Source: Bacteroidia bacterium
GTDB lineage: Bacteria > Bacteroidota > Bacteroidia > Cytophagales > Cyclobacteriaceae
Reading direction: 5' to 3'
NCBI GenBank assembly: GCA_025356795.1
Contig: JANXRR010000254.1
Coordinates: 1-10,235 of the forward strand
Length of the DNA: 10,235 nucleotides
Numbering within the stretch: the first letter of the stretch is position 1; each line of letters starts with the position of its first letter. Positions 7,106 to 10,235 of the stretch are shown here, piece by piece. Both the position numbers and the translations under genes were made by a program. Below the pieces are notes generated by a model. The model did no database searches, was not told the DNA's origin, and saw nothing but the letters and a program-made list of their open reading frames with translations.

Positions 7106-7863
7106 TTATATTCAGCAATAAAACGCAAACCATCCAATGTATGTTTGTTTTCAATCACATCGAAGAAACCCTGCAAGGGTGTAATGATGGATGACAGCCC
7201 GCCCGTGGCAATCACAAGGCAGTCTTCGTTCAACTCTTTTCTTATTTTCTCTACTATATTTTTCACTAAGCCTTCATAACCCAGCAAAATGCCCGACTGT
7301 ATGGCAGTAACGGTATTCTTACCTAAAGAAGAAGTTGGCATTGTTAAGGGAACCTCAAAAAGCTTAGCCGTGTTTTGCGACAACGCCTTGATGGCAGTCT
7401 TCAATCCGGGTGCAATTGATACTCCTAAAATTTTCCCTTCTTTGGATATTGTAAGAAAGGTAAGAGCCGTGCCAAAATCAATAACTATACACGTTTGCTT
7501 ATACTTTACGAACGCAGCTATAGCATTTGCCACAAGATCAGAGCCAATCTCGTATGGGTTTAATATCTCGATTGGCAAATACTGATACACCTGTGGCCCG
7601 AGTAAAATTGGTTCTGGATTAAAAAGGGCTCGTATCACATTTTGAATTTTCTCTGTAAGATCTGGAACTACACTGCTGATAACTATTTTTTTTACAGCAT
7701 CAACCGGAATCAATTGTTCTAAAAAATAATCATTGATCTTGATACCATAAAAAAGTTCGGGTTGATCTGTCATGGAAGGAATGCGCCAATGATGTGTCCA
7801 TTCATTTCCATTCCAAAGCCCAATGGTTATTTCACTGTTTCCAATATCGAGAGCAAGCAGCAT
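7102..7863 (-). CDS. coaX: Type III pantothenate kinase CoaX
   Basis: Phosphorylates pantothenate to 4'-phosphopantothenate with ATP, the first committed step of coenzyme A synthesis, in the cytoplasm. The 253-residue length is normal for the family. Visible motifs of the ASKHA fold are D6-I-G-N-S (phosphate binding), I-G-S-D109 (catalytic aspartate in the G-x-D-R motif), D129-F-G-T-A-L-T-F (second phosphate motif), G147-x-x-I-x-P-G153 and A-T-G-G (220-222). The usual arginine of G-x-D-R is leucine here, while the aspartate is kept. ATG at 7863 is chosen over an in-frame TTG at 7878 because CoaX proteins typically begin one or two residues before the L-x-x-D-I-G-N motif. It lies 32 nt downstream of the TPR protein gene on the same strand, so co-transcription is likely. 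This is the type insensitive to CoA feedback in other bacteria. Confidence 0.95.
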   Translation of the reverse strand: MLLALDIGNSEITIGLWNGNEWTHHWRIPSMTDQPELFYGIKINDYFLEQLIPVDAVKKIVISSVVPDLTEKIQNVIRALFNPEPILLGPQVYQYLPIEILNPYEIGSDLVANAIAAFVKYKQTCIVIDFGTALTFLTISKEGKILGVSIAPGLKTAIKALSQNTAKLFEVPLTMPTSSLGKNTVTAIQSGILLGYEGLVKNIVEKIRKELNEDCLVIATGGLSSIITPLQGFFDVIENKHTLDGLRFIAEYN

Positions 7864-7895
7864 TTTTTTAATGATCAAATTTACTTGTTAACGTG

Positions 7896-8669
7896 TTAAG
7901 AACTCTTCTTGATCTGCGATAGCATCAACAAACATTTTTCTTTATGCTGCACATCATCTGGTTCTTTGGGGTGAAGCTGTAAGGCGTGGGCCAGCACTTT
8001 TAGTGCCTGTTCATCATTGCCATTATGATGATATACAGTTGCCTCTCCATATAAAAAAAGAATACTTTCAGGTTCAAGCGATACTGCTTTTTTAAAATAT
8101 CGGATGGACGTTTCCATTGAAATAGTTTCGGGCATCGATCCTAAAAAAACTTTACAAGCCGCTTGTTCAAACCAATTGAGGCATGCCAGTTCATAATGCC
8201 ACTTGCCCAACACAAAATAAGCAGATGAATAGGTTGAATCTGTTTGCATGATCAACTCGGCTTCTTTGCGTATGATTTTAGCATTCTTAATTTTTTCTCG
8301 TGGGCTTACTGCCACCTCCGATAAAAGCCCCAATGAAATTATGTAGGCCAGTCGAGATTCAACATTTTTCGGATCTGCTTTGATAGATCGCTCGGCATAC
8401 AGCTTTGCCTTTTTATACAACTCTATTTTGTTTTCTGGCTGATTATTAGCCATTCGACCCCCTATGTTTGAGAGCATTCTGCTTGCATGATACAACGCTT
8501 GTGCGTTAGTTGAATCCTTCTTTATAACGGCTTCAAATTTTTCTAATGCTTGTTCAACGATGAAAGACTTCTCCAATCTGATGCCTTCTACAAGCAGTAC
8601 ATTTTGTTGTGCAAAGCAGAGATTAGAAATTGACAATAGCGCGATAATAATAGAAACTTTCATACGCAT
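7896..8669 (-). CDS. Exported TPR protein resembling the eukaryotic RMD (FAM82) family
   Basis: A 257-residue protein with a Sec signal peptide (hydrophobic residues 5-19, then C-F-A|Q), followed by helical TPR-like repeats through to the C-terminus, including A-L-E-K-F-E-A-V-I-K-K-D-S and F-K-K-A-V-S-L-E-P-E-S. The block at residues 154-169 (L-G-K-W-H-Y-E-L-A-C-L-N-W-F-E-Q), then a roughly 20-residue linker and an F-x-K-A-x-x-L-x-P repeat, closely follows what I recall of human RMD1/RMD3 (L-G-R-W-C-Y ... L-S-W-x-E ... F-L-K-A-E-E-L). Bacterial homologues have no assigned function that I know of; periplasmic protein-protein interaction is the natural guess. Cytoskeletal function should not be inferred. 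It sits between an outer-membrane protein gene and coaX. ATG codons at 8669 and 8663 are both usable; the first is reported. Confidence 0.82.
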   Translation of the reverse strand: MRMKVSIIIALLSISNLCFAQQNVLLVEGIRLEKSFIVEQALEKFEAVIKKDSTNAQALYHASRMLSNIGGRMANNQPENKIELYKKAKLYAERSIKADPKNVESRLAYIISLGLLSEVAVSPREKIKNAKIIRKEAELIMQTDSTYSSAYFVLGKWHYELACLNWFEQAACKVFLGSMPETISMETSIRYFKKAVSLEPESILFLYGEATVYHHNGNDEQALKVLAHALQLHPKEPDDVQHKEKCLLMLSQIKKSS

Positions 8670-8682
8670 TTTAGTATATGTT

Positions 8683-8690
8683 CAAAGATA
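8683..8690 (-). promoter_or_regulatory. Possible Bacteroidota -7 promoter element upstream of the TPR gene
   Basis: On the minus strand these bases read TATCTTTG, an exact match to the Bacteroidota -7 consensus TAnnTTTG, in the 43-nt gap between the outer-membrane protein gene and the TPR gene. No clear -33 TTTG is present at the expected spacing, and the implied leader would be only several nucleotides long. An 8-mer with two free positions matches by chance fairly often in AT-rich DNA, so this is a weak call. If real, it would drive the TPR gene and coaX. Confidence 0.25.
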
Positions 8691-8712
8691 ATAAAATAGC
8701 GTTGTCATTCAT

Positions 8713-10167
8713 TTAAAAAAACCTCAAGCCCACTCGGGCTCCCCACCACATTTTTAGATTATTATCTTTACCAACTTCTTGGCTTGAGAAAATAGTTGGA
8801 TGGTAATCTGTAAACAAGTTTGGATAATTTGCATAAGAACTATTTGTCAGGTATCCATTAAGTGTAACGCCAAAAGCAATTGAGAAATTACGAGCCAGTT
8901 TTGCATCAAAACCAACATAAGCTTTATTGAGCAAACTTAACCTGTTTGTAAATGCATTTTTGTTTACGTGATCAGAAGATAGATCGATATTTAAATCAAG
9001 CCACTTAGTTATTTTTCTAGCTGTGCCAATTCCATAACCAAAAGACCAAACAGTTTCTGCCAATAGTAAGGAGCCAGGCTTGAAGCCAACATGAATAATG
9101 TTATAAAACTTTCTCACGCCAGTGCGAAAGGATAGGTTGCTATAGAAAACTTCATCGGCAGATATATCAAGTTTGTGGTACCCTTTCTTCACAAAGCTCA
9201 CTAACCCTATCGGAATGCCACTCAAACTATCAGCAACATTTACAAGGCCCACTTGAAAGCCTTTCACATTTCTTGCATAGTTAAACAAGGCTGTTACTTG
9301 CGAACCCCCTACATAATCGGTTGCAATGTTAGCAAGACCTGCTACTTGACTTCCTTTAATAAATACACGGTTGAGATTAAAAAGACCTGCTACTTGTGTA
9401 CCATTATAATCGCTTAGCTGTAGGTTAGTTAAACCAGCTACTTGAATACCCTTTGAGCTTTCCAGAATAACATTAGCAATGCCAGCAACCAAAACTCCAT
9501 CGGCAGATTTGAGATTTACATTAGCAATGCCTGCTGCTTGCACGCCTCTTACTTCGCCCAAATTTACGTTTGTCAATCCCGAAAGTTGAGCGGCTTTTAC
9601 TTCGCCTCCGGTCACATTAAAAATGCCAGCGGCTTGAATGCCATACACATCTCGGCCAACCAAATTTCCAATGCCACCAATTTGTAGCCAGCTTACATCA
9701 TTACGATCGGCATTCACAAAAAAACCTAACTCAATTTGACGTGTGCCTCGCGAATAACCCCCAAAAAAATTAATGGAATAATCGTTAATGGTCTTTCCAC
9801 TTTTCCATCCATTGGTGCCCACAAAAGGAAGAATAGAAACTTGAATATCACGATATAATGTGTCATTATAATTTTGTGAATTACTATTTTCAAACTCAAT
9901 ACTACCTTGCTTTAGACTATCTATTTTTACGGGAACAACTTGTTTCAAACTATCTTTTTGAAGATGAGAAATTGCAATTGTAAGAAACAGGTCTTTTTCA
10001 GTTGAGATGGTTACAAGGGTATCCTTATAATTTTTCTTTCTGATTGAAATTACAGCAGCACTTTGTTTCTTATCTAGAGGGAGTTGATAAAATCCATATT
10101 CATCAGTTAATACAGAAGTAATCGTATTTTTTTCAAATATATGTGCTTCTGATAGTCGGTTATGTGT
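8713..10167 (-). CDS. LA_2272-like repeat outer-membrane protein with carboxypeptidase-regulatory-like N-terminus (5'-truncated)
   Basis: Residue numbers are counted from a putative start at 10215. Residues 1-16 come from the inverted contig-end arm and are not real; the true start lies beyond the contig. Residues 17-70 look like a carboxypeptidase D regulatory-like beta-sandwich (D-E-Y-G-F-Y-Q-L-P). A low-complexity linker follows. Residues 126-168 contain V-S-I-L-P-F-V-G-T-N-G and F-F-G-G-Y-S-R-G, typical of the segment before LA_2272 surface repeats. Residues 178-342 are a run of 16-residue repeats with a Q-V-A-G-L-x-N core. Residues 345-500 have alternating polar/hydrophobic strands and end W-G-A-R-V-G-L-R-F-F, fitting an outer-membrane beta-barrel with terminal aromatic. 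Location at the outer membrane is inferred; function is unknown. It is followed after a 43-nt gap by the TPR gene, so a shared operon is plausible. Confidence 0.82.
   Translation of the reverse strand, partial: THNRLSEAHIFEKNTITSVLTDEYGFYQLPLDKKQSAAVISIRKKNYKDTLVTISTEKDLFLTIAISHLQKDSLKQVVPVKIDSLKQGSIEFENSNSQNYNDTLYRDIQVSILPFVGTNGWKSGKTINDYSINFFGGYSRGTRQIELGFFVNADRNDVSWLQIGGIGNLVGRDVYGIQAAGIFNVTGGEVKAAQLSGLTNVNLGEVRGVQAAGIANVNLKSADGVLVAGIANVILESSKGIQVAGLTNLQLSDYNGTQVAGLFNLNRVFIKGSQVAGLANIATDYVGGSQVTALFNYARNVKGFQVGLVNVADSLSGIPIGLVSFVKKGYHKLDISADEVFYSNLSFRTGVRKFYNIIHVGFKPGSLLLAETVWSFGYGIGTARKITKWLDLNIDLSSDHVNKNAFTNRLSLLNKAYVGFDAKLARNFSIAFGVTLNGYLTNSSYANYPNLFTDYHPTIFSSQEVGKDNNLKMWWGARVGLRFF
9190..9684 (-). 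repeat. In-frame 48-bp coding repeat (16-residue protein repeat)
   Basis: Within the outer-membrane protein, the glutamine (once leucine) of the Q-V-A-G-[LI]-x-N core recurs at residues 178, 194, 210, 226, 242, 258, 274, 290 and 306, exactly 16 residues each time. Shorter units follow at 321 and 335 (spacings 15 and 14). The approximate consensus is Q-V-A-G-L-x-N-[VL]-x-x-x-x-[VY]-x-G-x. The DNA copies differ from each other at many positions, so this is an old repeat kept by protein structure and not a recent microsatellite-like expansion. Confidence 0.88.
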
Positions 10168-10235
10168 TTTATCAACTCCCTCTAGATAAGAAACAAAGTG
10201 CTGCTGTAATTTCAATCAGAAAGAAAAATTATAAG
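10024..10235. repeat. Terminal inverted repeat at right contig end (probable fold-back artefact)
   Basis: Bases 10167-10235 are an exact 69-nt reverse complement of 10024-10092, with a 74-nt spacer. The inner arm encodes part of the carboxypeptidase-regulatory-like domain of the outer-membrane protein. The outer arm reads it backwards and creates a false N-terminus for that gene. It has the same design as the left end, so it is best explained as an inverted chimera at a contig end. Sequence beyond about 10166 should not be used. Confidence 0.93.

Noticed and set aside
7289..7585. 98-residue plus-strand ORF
   Set aside because: It lies wholly antisense to the well-supported coaX gene and is a shadow frame.
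7864..7878. Upstream TTG start for coaX
   Set aside because: It would add five residues before the typical CoaX N-terminus; the ATG at 7863 fits the family better.
9190..9684. CRISPR-like array
   Set aside because: The periodicity is 48 nt with diverged copies, wholly in frame and explained by a 16-residue protein repeat; there are no constant repeats with unique spacers.
10168..10215. Start codon at 10215 for the outer-membrane protein
   Set aside because: The first 16 codons are translated from the inverted arm at the contig end; the true N-terminus is not in this window.
1..10235. Linear replicon with closed hairpin telomeres
   Set aside because: The inverted arms differ between ends, are short, and lie inside conserved coding sequence that they disrupt; an artefact explains them better.

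Overview
The window looks like one complete contig from a Bacteroidota genome, most likely Cytophagales-like. Supporting signs are the moderately AT-rich base composition, the absence of Shine-Dalgarno sequences before the genes, signal peptides ending in A-x-A|Q, an outer-membrane protein with a carboxypeptidase-regulatory-like N-terminus, and M1 peptidases of the type that ends in an E-T-[AS]-D...N-x-FP motif. No mobile element, CRISPR array, rRNA or tRNA gene was seen.

Left half, plus strand (about 53-5846): three tandem paralogous genes for secreted or periplasmic M1-family zinc metallopeptidases. The first is cut by the contig end. The other two are full length (737 and 739 residues) with signal peptides. 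They are separated by only 28 and 21 nt, so they are probably co-transcribed. All three keep HEVGH-x18-E, GMEYP and a downstream tyrosine. The middle copy has diverged around the active site. A hairpin at 5862-5899 lies in the short convergent gap after them.

Right half, minus strand (10167 down to 5917), in order of transcription: a 5'-truncated outer-membrane protein with a strict 16-residue repeat (LA_2272-like); an exported TPR protein resembling the eukaryotic RMD (regulator of microtubule dynamics) family; type III pantothenate kinase CoaX (first step of CoA synthesis); and a fold-type II PLP enzyme of the serine racemase / threonine dehydratase group that keeps the metal-binding triad. 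The first three are closely spaced (45 and 32 nt) and may form an operon. A 55-codon plus-strand reading frame sits between coaX and the PLP enzyme gene.

Both ends of the window fold back on themselves. Bases 1-55 are the exact reverse complement of 144-198, and 10167-10235 are the exact reverse complement of 10024-10092. Both arms lie inside coding sequence and scramble the visible N-termini of the two end genes, so they are most likely chimeric or assembly artefacts. I see no convincing new defence or mobile system. The most interesting biology is the M1 triplication with one divergent member, the bacterial RMD-like protein, and the 16-residue-repeat outer-membrane protein.
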